Source of the DNA: JAZKFT01 sp043760535
GTDB taxonomy: Bacteria > Bacteroidota > Bacteroidia > Chitinophagales > Chitinophagaceae
Direction: 5' to 3'
DNA length: 23,638 nt
Assembly (NCBI GenBank): GCA_043760535.1
Contig: JAYUOV010000326.1
Span: 1 to 23,638, forward strand
A model generated the notes under the pieces. That model did no database searches, was not told the origin of the DNA, and saw only the letters and a program-made list of their open reading frames with translations. How positions within the stretch are numbered: position 1 is the first letter of the stretch; each line of letters starts with the position of its first letter. Made by a program: the position numbers and the translations under genes. Positions 16,201 to 23,638 of this stretch are shown here, in pieces.

Positions 16201-16769
16201 TGTAGTCAATTTTTTAAAAAAAACTGAATTGAACAAGTATGAGTGTATTGAAAAAAAAGAAATCTTACAGAGTAGGTTGTTTAAAATTACTTGGATGCCT
16301 CGCCTAATATGCCCCACTGGCGGGTATGGTAGTGTCTCCAAAATAAAACCACTTACCCTGCAGTCAGTTTTCTATTCTTAAACGGCATAATCCCCTTCTT
16401 TTACCCCGTACTTCAATCCAATCCATAATCGTATGTTGAACCCCTAAAAATATAGTTCAGTACTTTAGGATCCTAGTATCTAATACCGGTATAAACAGCA
16501 TTTTGTTAGCGATTCGGCAATAAAATAATTTCATTAGCCAGCCTAAACTTTAAGGAGTTTTTAAACAAATATGAAAAATAAGGTCTCAAAACTTTGACCG
16601 CCTAAAACACCCACTTATACAGTAGGGAAACCTATCGCTATGTTTTACAAAACAGCGAAGGAAAATAATCGCTGCGAAACAAAGGTATATTTAGAAAAAG
16701 ATAATACAGCAAGTCTGTGGTTTGGTTAATTGGTTAATCTATATTGCTGATTAACCAATCAACCAATCA
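16201..16769. other. 569-base convergent intergenic region
   Basis: Between the hydrolase (plus) and DUF1501 (minus) stops. Contains a possible decayed REP-like copy at 16311-16334, a small imperfect hairpin around 16630-16655 and the large hairpin at 16723-16765. A 63-codon frame at 16190-16381 has no recognisable features and covers repeat DNA. I see no gene here. Confidence 0.55.
16723..16765. repeat. 17-bp hairpin built of ATTGGTT/AACCAAT heptads
   Basis: TGGTTAATTGGTTAATC (16723-16739) pairs with GATTAACCAATCAACCA (16749-16765) with one mismatch and a 9-base loop. It lies five bases from the DUF1501 stop, between convergent genes. It could act as a transcript-end structure, but lacks a T tract. 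Confidence 0.75.
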
Positions 16770-18032
16770 TTAAGCCATTACACCAATCTTCCCACCTTTC
16801 CAATCTGGGAATAAAATTTTATCATCATTAATTTTTAAATGCTTGCCTGCTACTTCGCTAAACACACTTCGGAAGTCCGTAGTAACTGCAAGGTCTCGGC
16901 CGTCTTCAAGGTTTTCTACTGCGAGTGGTTTTACTGTGCCATGCACTTTGCCGCCGTTTACATTATTACCCAAAATAAACATACAACTGCCACGGCCATG
17001 ATCGGTTCCGCCGGTGCCGTTCTGTTTTACTGTGCGGCCAAATTCGGTCATCGTCATCAGCGTCACATCGTCCTGATAGCCTTCCATATCCGCCCAAAAA
17101 GCAGTGATGCTATTGCTGAGATCGGTTATGTTACGGGCAAAAATACCCAGCTCCGTTCCTTGGTTAAAGTGGGTATCCCATCCACCACTTTCGGCAAAGG
17201 CTACTTCCATGCCCACATCCATTTTTATAAGTTGGGCTATTTGTTTTAAAGCATTACCTAACGGCGTAGAGGGATAGCTGGCACTACCTGCCGGCCTGTA
17301 ACTTTTTACATCTGCTTTCTGCAACATTTTTACCGCATCAAAACTTTCTTTACCCGTTTCTTTCAGCAGGCTATTGCTGGTTTGGTCGTACAGATCTTCA
17401 AAATTTTTGGCGGCCATATTAGCACCCATTGGGTTGCCACGCATCTGTATGGCAAAGTCTTGAAGGTTGCTTATGGATACCGATGGGTTATCGCCATAAA
17501 AGCTGCGAGGCATACTGCTGGTAAGGCTTACAGCTCTAAATGGTGTGGCATCGTGGCCCAGTAAACCTACGGCACGGTTCAGCCATCCGCTGCCGGTGCC
17601 TTTGTTAAAGGGTGTGCCGCTTTCCATATAATCCTGTGCATCAAAATGGCTGCGGGTACTATTGGGGCTGCCGATGCCATGCACTATTGCAAGGCGGCCA
17701 TCTTTATACAATGGTGCAAAATTTTTCATAGCCGGGTGCAGGCCAAAACGGCCATCAAGGTCTATCAGCGGCGTTCCTTTTCCGCTCTGTGCGGCAGTCA
17801 TAAAAAGGGTAGGCCTTGCAGCCTGCAAATAAGTGTCGGTAAATGGCGTTACAGCCATTAGCCCATCCATAGCGCCACGCTGAAAAATACACACCATTAC
17901 CTTTTTCTTTTTGTATGGGCTTTCTATTTTAGGGCTGCCAGCGGCACGTGCCATAAAAGTTGGTACGCCCCCCACACCTATTCCAAACAAGGCCAATCCA
18001 CCCGACTTTAAAAATCCTCTTCTACTGCTCAT
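16770..18032 (-). CDS. DUF1501 domain-containing exported protein with Tat signal
   Basis: A 420-residue protein of the DUF1501 family, related to the alkaline-phosphatase/sulfatase fold. The N terminus SSRRGFLKSGGLALFGIGVGG is a twin-arginine signal (Arg4-Arg5), so export of a folded protein is predicted. Family landmarks are MVCIFQRGAMDGL near residue 47, FAESGGWDTHFNQG in the middle, and MTEFGRTVKQNGTGGTDHGRGS towards the end, whose Asp/His residues resemble metal-site positions. Activity is unknown. The ATG at 18030-18032 begins the Tat motif. The DUF1800 gene lies upstream on the same strand, 332 bases away, the usual partner order; the spacer is long for an operon because repeats fill it. 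A 25-base near-copy of this gene's first codons lies at 18202-18226. Confidence 0.93.
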   Translation of the reverse strand: MSSRRGFLKSGGLALFGIGVGGVPTFMARAAGSPKIESPYKKKKVMVCIFQRGAMDGLMAVTPFTDTYLQAARPTLFMTAAQSGKGTPLIDLDGRFGLHPAMKNFAPLYKDGRLAIVHGIGSPNSTRSHFDAQDYMESGTPFNKGTGSGWLNRAVGLLGHDATPFRAVSLTSSMPRSFYGDNPSVSISNLQDFAIQMRGNPMGANMAAKNFEDLYDQTSNSLLKETGKESFDAVKMLQKADVKSYRPAGSASYPSTPLGNALKQIAQLIKMDVGMEVAFAESGGWDTHFNQGTELGIFARNITDLSNSITAFWADMEGYQDDVTLMTMTEFGRTVKQNGTGGTDHGRGSCMFILGNNVNGGKVHGTVKPLAVENLEDGRDLAVTTDFRSVFSEVAGKHLKINDDKILFPDWKGGKIGVMA

Positions 18033-18041
18033 GATTTTTTA

Positions 18042-18076
18042 TTTACGATTTACGAATTCGGATTTACGATTTGGTT
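18042..18076. repeat. TTTACGA heptad array upstream of the DUF1501 gene
   Basis: Five units in perfect 7-base phase: TTTACGA, TTTACGA, ATTCGGA, TTTACGA, TTTGGTT. It begins ten bases before the DUF1501 ATG (minus strand), where promoter or leader sequence would be expected. Confidence 0.75.
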
Positions 18077-18120
18077 AATCCAATTCTTTTATTAACCCAG
18101 CCCATCTTTCCATAGCAGCT

Positions 18121-18165
18121 ACATTGGCGAACGTTTTAATCCCGTAGCATTACGGGACTCCGTTG
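18121..18165. repeat. Dispersed hairpin repeat with TCCCGTA-GCAT-TACGGGA core
   Basis: Perfect 7-bp stem, 18140-18146 with 18151-18157, loop GCAT. The left half (TTTTAATCCCGTAGC) recurs on the opposite strand at 22227-22253. The flanks (ACATTGGCGA and CTCCGTT) recur without the core at about 15103-15125. Confidence 0.55.
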
Positions 18166-18201
18166 AAACGAATTAATTCTATTGGGCTTTTATCAGATCG
18201 G

Positions 18202-18226
18202 AAAATCCTCTTCTACTTCTCATAAT
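18202..18226 (-). pseudogene. Fragment duplicating the start of the DUF1501 gene
   Basis: 25 bases match 18011-18035 at 23 positions, in the same orientation. On the minus strand it reads ATG and the codons MRSRRGF, then diverges and stops after 14 codons. It may be the stub of a second DUF1501 paralogue or a short duplication of the Tat-signal start. Confidence 0.5.
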
Positions 18227-18260
18227 ATTTTGATGTATGATTTCGGATGTATAATTTTTC

Positions 18261-18288
18261 GACCGTTGACCGTTCACTGTTGACTGAA
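18261..18288. repeat. GACCGTT/GACTGTT heptad array
   Basis: Units GACCGTT, GACCGTT, CACTGTT, GACTGAA in 7-base phase. Same family as 18331-18359 and the in-frame array in ispG at 13339-13368. Confidence 0.7.
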
Positions 18289-18330
18289 TATTTTCCATTT
18301 TTTAAAAAGTTCCAAATCAAACCAACAGCA

Positions 18331-18359
18331 CTTGACGGTTGACTGTTGTCGGTTGACGA
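18331..18359. repeat. TTGACGG/TTGACTG heptad array just after the DUF1800 stop
   Basis: Units TTGACGG, TTGACTG, TTGTCGG, TTGACGA in 7-base phase, ending six bases from the stop codon of the DUF1800 gene. CGGTTGACTGTTG is identical to the start of the ispG-internal array. Confidence 0.75.
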
Positions 18360-18364
18360 AAAAA

Positions 18365-20395
18365 CTATTTCCGCTGAAACTCCGGCGAACCAATAATAAT
18401 TCCTACCACCTGATTCAGCATTTTATTATCGCCGAAGGCGTATTGTATTTCCATGGTATTGTTGCCTTTGGCAAATTTTTTACCACCTGCTTTTTTCTCC
18501 TTTGTCTTCATTTCTTTCTCGCCGTCGTTCATCATCATCTCGTTGTTATCATTAATGCTTATGCCGGTAACGGGGGCAGTTTTATTGGCGGCATCTGCTA
18601 CTTTTTTACCAAAGTTGGGGTCGCTTACCATAGGTGTAAGGCGCTTAATGGTTTCATCGAGGTTGCGTTCGGGTAGCATTAGTTTGGCATAAGTGGCCAA
18701 TGCTGCTTCGGCACTTTCGGGTTCGCGGTTTTTATTTAGTTTTTCCAAATCGAAACTTACACCGGGAATTTTTTTACTGGCCAATGCTAGGCCAAAGTTC
18801 ATTCTGTTTAGAAGCGAACCGGTGTTAATCCAATATTGGCCTTTATCAGGAAATCCGGTAGGCGCCTGGTAGAAATACATTTTCTGCCCCATTTTAGTAA
18901 TCCATTGGTTTATCTGAAAGGGTATTTTAATATCGGCATCTAGGCTGCGTAAGGCACTCATGGCAAATTCAAAAGGCGATTTTGTTTTTTCCCGTAGGGC
19001 ATCTTTACTCCAAAATTCGGGTGCTGTTACCATAGTGAGTATCAGTTCTGTTATGTCGCCATCTGTTGTAGTAAATGTTTTGGCCATTTTATCTAATAGG
19101 CTTTGTGGCGGGGTATCGCTTACAAAACGGGCTGCTAATTTTTTAGAAATAAACTTTGCTGTAGATGCATGATGGGCTAGCATATTAAGCAATTCCACTC
19201 CTTCGCTGTATCCGCCACCCGCGGCAAATGTTTTACCCAAAACGGTTTTCTCTTTTGTATCGTGGCGGTTTACAGCAAACAGAAAGTCGCCTTCGTGTAT
19301 AAAACCACGGTTTATAAGTTTGTCTTCACCAATTCGTTCTATTACTTTTTGCATAGCACCTAGTTGTCCATAATCGCTAATGGGAAAAATTGTCCAGCCA
19401 GTAAGTACACGTGCAGCTTGGGTTACATCGCTTTGGGTGTAGCCGCCATCTACACCAAGGGTGTGTAATTCCATTATTTCTCGGGCATAGTTTTCGTTAA
19501 GGCCCTGTGCTTTTTTAGCGTTTTGCAGTTTCTTAATGGCTTTGGCTTTTTCATCATCGGTCATATTTCCCTCGTCCATGCGGGCTTCCATTCTGTTTTC
19601 CATTTGCTTTTTAAACTTGCCATTGGCCTGCATATTCATCTCATCGTTAGTGCCAGCACTACTAAAATTGTCGAGGTATAAAAGCATGGCAGGGCTTTTG
19701 GCAGTAGCCACCAGTATTGTTTCAAATTTACCAAATACATTAGGTCGTATGATGTCTCTTTCGTAAGCGGGTATAAACTGGGCACATTCATTTTTAGTAA
19801 TACTTACATTAAAATGGTTGAACCAAAAATCGGTAAGCAGTTCCTGCATTTGGTTTTGGCTATAAGCAGCCCGCAATATTTTTTGGTTGATAAACTGACG
19901 GAATAATTCCTGTTCGGGCCTGAAGCCTTTTTTATCCATATAGGCCTTAATCGCATCGCGGTATTCCTTTTTATCTTCTTTATTTACCGAATCTTTATTG
20001 ATAGCACCTTCTTGTATGGCCATTCTTAATACCTGAGCTTGCCTAGGAAAATTGGTTACTACCTCCTTGTTACTCATTTTTAAAGCATCATATTCGGCGA
20101 GTATTTCGTTGAGCGAATCATCGGGCAGGGTGCCACTTAATTGCTGTTGCAGCCATTTTTCTAATCCCATGTTTACTACTTCATCTACTTGGCTCGGCGA
20201 GGCTCCGTAGGTAAAGCGGCTTAGCAAATGTGCAGCAGCTTGCCTTTCGGTAAGACCTGCCTGTTTGTAGGGTAATTTTACTTTTTGCTTTTCTGCCTTT
20301 TTTTCTTCTTTTTCTTTAATTAAAAAAGAAGAAAGTAACAATCCTGCCACAGAAAGCATTACAGCCAAACCTGAAAACCTGCAAATTTTTTTCAT
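18365..20395 (-). CDS. DUF1800 domain-containing exported protein
   Basis: A 676-residue protein of the DUF1800 family, function unknown, commonly encoded next to a DUF1501 protein as here. It starts MKKICRFSGLAVMLSVAGLL, a signal peptide or N-terminal anchor without a lipobox, followed by a very charged KEKEEKKAEK segment. Family landmarks: AAHLLSRFTYGASPSQVDEV (55-74), TDFWFNHFNVS (188-198), ENYAREIMELHTLGVDGGYTQ and VTQAARVLTGW in the centre, and IIGSPEFQRK at the end. A low-complexity stretch rich in Met, Asn and Lys near residues 610-640 looks like an insertion in the C-terminal domain. The ATG at 20393-20395 fits the signal peptide. It lies upstream of the DUF1501 gene on the minus strand; the pair may work together in the envelope, which is inference from conserved pairing. 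Confidence 0.92.
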   Translation of the reverse strand: MKKICRFSGLAVMLSVAGLLLSSFLIKEKEEKKAEKQKVKLPYKQAGLTERQAAAHLLSRFTYGASPSQVDEVVNMGLEKWLQQQLSGTLPDDSLNEILAEYDALKMSNKEVVTNFPRQAQVLRMAIQEGAINKDSVNKEDKKEYRDAIKAYMDKKGFRPEQELFRQFINQKILRAAYSQNQMQELLTDFWFNHFNVSITKNECAQFIPAYERDIIRPNVFGKFETILVATAKSPAMLLYLDNFSSAGTNDEMNMQANGKFKKQMENRMEARMDEGNMTDDEKAKAIKKLQNAKKAQGLNENYAREIMELHTLGVDGGYTQSDVTQAARVLTGWTIFPISDYGQLGAMQKVIERIGEDKLINRGFIHEGDFLFAVNRHDTKEKTVLGKTFAAGGGYSEGVELLNMLAHHASTAKFISKKLAARFVSDTPPQSLLDKMAKTFTTTDGDITELILTMVTAPEFWSKDALREKTKSPFEFAMSALRSLDADIKIPFQINQWITKMGQKMYFYQAPTGFPDKGQYWINTGSLLNRMNFGLALASKKIPGVSFDLEKLNKNREPESAEAALATYAKLMLPERNLDETIKRLTPMVSDPNFGKKVADAANKTAPVTGISINDNNEMMMNDGEKEMKTKEKKAGGKKFAKGNNTMEIQYAFGDNKMLNQVVGIIIGSPEFQRK

Positions 20396-20951
20396 AAAAC
20401 AACAGTTTTAAAAAGGAAGTTTATCTAAAAATAAAGAAAATGATTTTTAAAAAAGGATGATGGCTATTATTATAACCATAACCAGTGCCAAAGACCTGCC
20501 GTGCTACATTAAGTTTAACAGCACTAAAAAATTAAAACAATTATAGCTGGGCTAGGTAAATTTTTTAAAAAGAATAGCCATTTTTAGTAGCTGATTACCC
20601 CAAAACGATTTGAGGGTTTAAATGCTTGCCTTCCTTAAAAGCCCTCAAGTTTTTCTAAGTTCATCTAAAACTTTTTTTTTAAAATTCATCATTTTGAATC
20701 TGGCAATCAATAAAATAAACCTTATTGAGGTTATAGGGTATTTTGTGGGTATGATTCAATTAATTTTTGTATTTTTTAAATGGTATGTGCCCAAAAAGCA
20801 ACCAGGAACATGTATTAAAAAAAATATTTGTAAAAGTATTTGTATCGTTCGGTTGTAAAACTGATGAGGTGAAAATTTTACACTTAAAAAAACCTGAAAA
20901 TCTTTGGAAGTTTTCAGGTTCTTTTAAAGCCAATTGCTACAGTAAGTATAA
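20396..20951. other. 556-base intergenic region
   Basis: AT-rich spacer upstream of the DUF1800 gene and downstream of the B12-binding gene. Contains the terminator at 20884-20920 and a second bulged hairpin, TTGAGGG (20610-20616) with CCCTCAA (20642-20648), followed by GTTTTT on the plus strand, where no plus-strand gene needs it. A 78-codon frame at 20622-20858 has no signature and skewed composition. No gene seen. Confidence 0.55.
20884..20920 (-). terminator. Intrinsic terminator downstream of the B12-binding gene
   Basis: On the minus strand AACCTGAAAA (20920-20911) pairs perfectly with TTTTCAGGTT (20900-20891), 10-base loop, followed by a run of T (20890-20886). It lies about 31 bases after the stop of the gene at 20952. 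Confidence 0.85.
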
Positions 20952-21371
20952 CTAAAAATTTCGATGTTTTTTCACCCAGTTTTTTATATACGCAGCAATA
21001 TCTGTAGTAGTAGTGCCTGGCGGAAACAGCTTGCCTACACCCATTTCGTTTAGCGATTTCATGTCGTCTTCTGGTATAATGCCACCGCCGGTAAGCAGTA
21101 CATCTGTCATCCCTTTTTCTTTCATTAAGGCTATCACTTTTGGGAAAATGGTATTGTGGGCACCACTCAAAATACTGATACCGATGGCGTCCACATCTTC
21201 TTGCAATGCAGCATTCACCACCATTTCAGGCGTTTGGCGAAGGCCGGTATAAATCACTTCCATACCGGCATCCCTAAGTGCGGTGGCTATTACCCTTGCC
21301 CCGCGGTCGTGGCCATCGAGGCCTACTTTGGCTACCAAAACCCTTACTGGCCGGTTTGTTATTTCACTCAT
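20952..21371 (-). CDS. Stand-alone cobalamin-binding domain of methylmalonyl-CoA-type mutase
   Basis: A 139-residue B12-binding protein equal to the C-terminal domain of acyl-CoA mutases. It shows the base-off signature: KVGLDGHDRGARV with His21 as the lower cobalt ligand (DxHxxG), SILSGAH (Ser66-x-Leu68), and LTGGGI (94-98). In split mutases this small subunit carries adenosylcobalamin and pairs with a separate catalytic subunit that rearranges methylmalonyl-CoA to succinyl-CoA or a similar branched substrate; no such subunit is in the window. The length and ATG at 21369-21371 agree with small subunits. It has its own promoter (21392-21421) and its own terminator, so it is a one-gene transcription unit. 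Which acyl-CoA is used cannot be told from this subunit. Confidence 0.9.
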   Translation of the reverse strand: MSEITNRPVRVLVAKVGLDGHDRGARVIATALRDAGMEVIYTGLRQTPEMVVNAALQEDVDAIGISILSGAHNTIFPKVIALMKEKGMTDVLLTGGGIIPEDDMKSLNEMGVGKLFPPGTTTTDIAAYIKNWVKKHRNF

Positions 21372-21391
21372 AATACAAGCATTTTTTGTGG

Positions 21392-21421
21392 CAAAGTTAG
21401 CGGATGAACTGACTTTTGCAA
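21392..21421 (-). promoter_or_regulatory. Predicted promoter of the B12-binding gene
   Basis: Minus strand: TTG (21419-21421), exactly 19 bases, TAACTTTG (21392-21399). This is a full match to the Bacteroidota consensus, 20 bases before the ATG and wholly within the 56-base spacer after rsmG. Confidence 0.75.
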
Positions 21422-21427
21422 TGTATG

Positions 21428-22069
21428 TTACCGCACCTGCAGCACAAACTTTGTGTCGAAAAAATCTTCTTCAAACAAATCGCTGATAGGCCATACAAGT
21501 GGCTTTACGCTACTGTCGGAAATCTCTTGAGCAAGGTCGCCTCCTTTCAGGCATATTAATCCACGGGGTACTAGGTCATCTGCATTTGGGCTTTTAAAAT
21601 TGGCGTTGCGGTTAATAATGGGCTTACTCCAATGCATCAATTCTTTTAGCGGCGCTACGGCACGGCTAATGCCTACATCAAATTTACGACCAGTGATAGC
21701 CTCCGCCCTCGTATGCGCTACCGTTACATTTTTTAGGCTAAGTGCTTCGGCTACGGCGCTTACTACGTTTAGTTTTTTGTTAATGCTATCCACCATGTGA
21801 AATTGTACTTCCGGAAAAAAAATAGCCAGCGGAATGCCGGGAAACCCTCCACCACAGCCAATATCAATCACCTGCATACCAGCTTGAAAATCGAAAATAG
21901 CAGCGATGCTAAGACTATGTAGTACATGTTTCAGGTAAAGGCTGTCTATGTCTTTGCGGCTGATTACATTTATTTTTTCATTCCACTCTGTATATAAATT
22001 TTCCAGTTGGCTAAATTGCTTCAGTTGGTTTGGCGTAAAGTCGTCAAAATATTTTGTAATGGTTTCCAT
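21428..22069 (-). CDS. rsmG: 16S rRNA (guanine(527)-N7)-methyltransferase RsmG (GidB)
   Basis: SAM-dependent methyltransferase that modifies G527 of 16S rRNA on the small ribosomal subunit. I place the start at the ATG 22067-22069, giving 213 residues beginning METITKYF. The open frame runs 18 codons further, but those residues (MLRAPLSLLFLWQKKKPP) are not family-like. Landmarks are the N-terminal YTEWNEKINVISRKD, the SAM-binding VIDIGCGGGFPGIPLAI (67-83), the acidic strand end HMVDS (91-95), and GISRAVAPLKEL further on. Length is typical. Its stop lies 56 bases before the B12-binding gene, which has its own promoter. The spacer upstream towards the glycosyltransferase is 264 bases and includes a dispersed-repeat half copy. 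Confidence 0.95.
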   Translation of the reverse strand: METITKYFDDFTPNQLKQFSQLENLYTEWNEKINVISRKDIDSLYLKHVLHSLSIAAIFDFQAGMQVIDIGCGGGFPGIPLAIFFPEVQFHMVDSINKKLNVVSAVAEALSLKNVTVAHTRAEAITGRKFDVGISRAVAPLKELMHWSKPIINRNANFKSPNADDLVPRGLICLKGGDLAQEISDSSVKPLVWPISDLFEEDFFDTKFVLQVR

Positions 22070-22226
22070 GGGAGGTTTTTTTTTCTGCCACAAAAAGAGA
22101 AGGGACAATGGGGCACGAAGCATTGATTTGTTAATACACCTTCTTGGCTAATTTTTTGATGAAGAATAGGATACAAAAAGCAAGGGCTGGCTTAGTTTTA
22201 TAGTTTCAGTAAAATGAGCGAAGTGC

Positions 22227-22253
22227 TTTAACGCTACGGGATTAAAAAAACGC
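22227..22253 (-). repeat. Second copy of the TTTAATCCCGTAGC repeat (half)
   Basis: Reverse complement reads CGTTTTTTTAATCCCGTAGC followed by GTTAAA, matching 18130-18152 apart from a few bases, but without the second arm of the hairpin. It lies in the spacer between the glycosyltransferase stop and rsmG. Confidence 0.5.
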
Positions 22254-22333
22254 TTGCTTATGTGGCCCAATCAAGGCTCAAAAGGTGTGTTAATGAATAC
22301 TTTGTAATTGAAAAACAACCAATGGGCCAATAT

Positions 22334-23467
22334 CTACTTCCAGGTGCTTCTCGGTTTCTTTATTAATGTTACAGAAAATATCAGGTAATAGAAAAATTGC
22401 CAAATATCCAGCAACCAGAAAATGGGGAACAAATCCTGTTCATTCAGCTTTTTCATAGTTTTATGATTTACAATCGCTTGGGTTATAAACCGCAATCCAA
22501 ATACAGAAAGTGCCAGCCACCAGCAATAAAAAATAATACTTGCTGCCAGAAGCGGGTAAAATAAAAAATGGCTGAATGCATACAAGCCCAAATAAAATTG
22601 GTGCTTTTTTTTATAAAATCTTGAAGTGCTGTAATGCCTGCTTTTTTGCCGCCACCAGTTACTGAAGCTTTTGGGTGCTTCACTTAATGTAAAGGCCTCT
22701 TTATCCAGAACAATGCTAGTATTTGCTGCGGTAGCTACTTTGTTTATAAAGAGGTCGTCATCGCCTCCTGGCACATGGTTCATACTGCTAAAACCCTTGT
22801 TGGCAAAGAATAAATCCTTTTTGTAACTTAGATTACGCCCCACGCCCATGTAAGGCATACCTGCTAGTGCATAACTAAAGTATTGCTGTGCTGCATGTAG
22901 GGTTTCGTACCGTACTAGCTTATTCAGCAGCCCCGGTTTTTTATGAAAAGCCCCATAACCCAACACTACTTCTTTGCCATCGCTATAGCCATCCTGCATC
23001 TTGGCTATCCATTGGTTACTGGCAGGTACACAATCTGCATCTGTAAGCAGTAGCACCTCATATTTCGCCGTTTTTATACCCACACTCAGCGGAAATTTTT
23101 TACCCGGTATATGTATGGCTTCCTGTGTAAGATTAACCGATTTTAACTTTCGAAAATTTTTTTCCATCTCTTCCAAAAAGTACTTGGTATCATCGTGGCT
23201 ATTATCGTTTACCACAATTACTTCGTGGGTGTAGGGATAATCTTGCATCAGCACTTCGGGTAGGTTTTGCTCTAGATTATTGGCCTCATCTCTGGCACAC
23301 ACCACTACCGAAACGGGCTGTGTTATAGATTGTGTTTTGGCTTCTTGTTTATAAAAGGCAAGCCGTAAAAAAAAATATCCGTAATAAAATAACTGTACTA
23401 CAGTAATGATACAAAACCCGATAAAAATAAATAACGGCCAATGTGTGAGTAGATTATTCCAGTCCAT
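22334..23467 (-). CDS. Membrane glycosyltransferase, family 2
   Basis: A 377-residue GT-A-fold inverting glycosyltransferase anchored in the inner membrane. A hydrophobic N-terminal helix (about 10-35) precedes the catalytic domain: VVVCARDEANN (54-64), IVVNDNSHDDT (84-94), LLTDADCVP with the metal-binding DAD (143-145), GGDDDLF (234-240) supplying the base region, and QKSRHY (274-279), a variant of the QxxRW motif with His in place of Trp. Two or three C-terminal membrane segments follow (about 290-325 and 345-370). This arrangement fits enzymes making surface polysaccharide or modifying a lipid carrier; the sugar is unknown. The ATG at 23465-23467 is the natural start, with TATTTTTG, a -7-like box, at 23473-23480. 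It precedes rsmG on the same strand. Confidence 0.92.
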   Translation of the reverse strand: MDWNNLLTHWPLFIFIGFCIITVVQLFYYGYFFLRLAFYKQEAKTQSITQPVSVVVCARDEANNLEQNLPEVLMQDYPYTHEVIVVNDNSHDDTKYFLEEMEKNFRKLKSVNLTQEAIHIPGKKFPLSVGIKTAKYEVLLLTDADCVPASNQWIAKMQDGYSDGKEVVLGYGAFHKKPGLLNKLVRYETLHAAQQYFSYALAGMPYMGVGRNLSYKKDLFFANKGFSSMNHVPGGDDDLFINKVATAANTSIVLDKEAFTLSEAPKSFSNWWRQKSRHYSTSRFYKKKHQFYLGLYAFSHFLFYPLLAASIIFYCWWLALSVFGLRFITQAIVNHKTMKKLNEQDLFPIFWLLDIWQFFYYLIFSVTLIKKPRSTWK

Positions 23468-23638
23468 AGCAGCAAAAATAAGGGTTGGCAGGGAGTAAGT
23501 AAAGCGTGGCTTAAAAAGTGGATAAGTAGCGTTTATGGCGCTTGAATCTGTGGGTTAGTAAATAAGTTTCATTATTTCTGGTTTGGGTTAGTCGGTTACA
23601 TACTTGGCCAACGGATTTCGCCGTGGGTAAAATGTATA

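Larger units (their letters stand above)
18033..18364. other. Repeat-filled 332-base spacer between the DUF1800 and DUF1501 genes
   Basis: In order it holds TTTACGA heptads (18042-18076), a hairpin repeat (18121-18165), a near-copy of the DUF1501 gene start (18202-18226), and two GTTGAC heptad arrays (18261-18288 and 18331-18359). No gene is seen. The DUF1800/DUF1501 pair may once have been closer. Confidence 0.7.

Noticed and set aside
16190..16381. 63-codon frame after the hydrolase
   Set aside because: No recognisable domain, includes repeat-derived sequence, overlaps the hydrolase stop.
20610..20648. Bulged hairpin followed by GTTTTT on the plus strand
   Set aside because: No plus-strand gene ends near it, so calling a terminator is not justified.
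20622..20858. 78-codon frame in the 556-base spacer
   Set aside because: Composition follows AT-rich spacer DNA; contains a hairpin; no homology I can name.

Overview
The window looks like a chromosomal segment of a Bacteroidota member, most likely order Chitinophagales. I infer this from a SusC/SusD pair with a DUF1735-type lipoprotein, the large three-domain form of IspG, a DUF1800/DUF1501 pair, a Bacteroidota-type PD-(D/E)XK 'transposase' protein, and promoters of the TTG-N19-TAnnTTTG type. Assignment below phylum level is inference.

Layout. Bases 1-2012 hold two minus-strand housekeeping genes, queE (7-deazaguanine pathway) and folD (one-carbon folate metabolism), embedded in dispersed repeats. 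Bases 2068-5176 carry two plus-strand outer-membrane genes: a small beta-barrel protein and a helix-hairpin-helix/beta-barrel protein, both apparently starting at TTG. Bases 5429-11182 form a plus-strand nutrient-uptake operon (SusC, SusD, DUF1735 lipoprotein) closed by a strong intrinsic terminator at 11203-11230. A DUF3467 gene and a PD-(D/E)XK protein with a repeat-built coiled-coil tail follow. A repeat-rich, palindrome-rich block (12743-12951) abuts minus-strand ispG. Next comes a plus-strand alpha/beta-hydrolase gene whose signal peptide is cut off by an in-frame TAA. The minus-strand DUF1800 and DUF1501 genes follow. The right end has three minus-strand genes: a stand-alone B12-binding mutase domain, rsmG, and a membrane family-2 glycosyltransferase.

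The unusual signal is the non-coding DNA. Several 7-bp-period degenerate tandem repeats (units CTTGAAC, GTTGACT, ACCAATn, TTTACGA) fill the spaces between genes, often touching stop codons. Two of these families also sit inside ispG in frame, apparently as inserts in interdomain linkers. At least two further families of short palindromic, REP-like elements are present. One supplies the last codons and stop of ispG and another supplies the C-terminal tail of the hydrolase. A repeat unit also supplies the -33 element of a good folD promoter. No enzyme-rich polysaccharide locus, CRISPR array, tRNA, rRNA or complete insertion sequence was seen.
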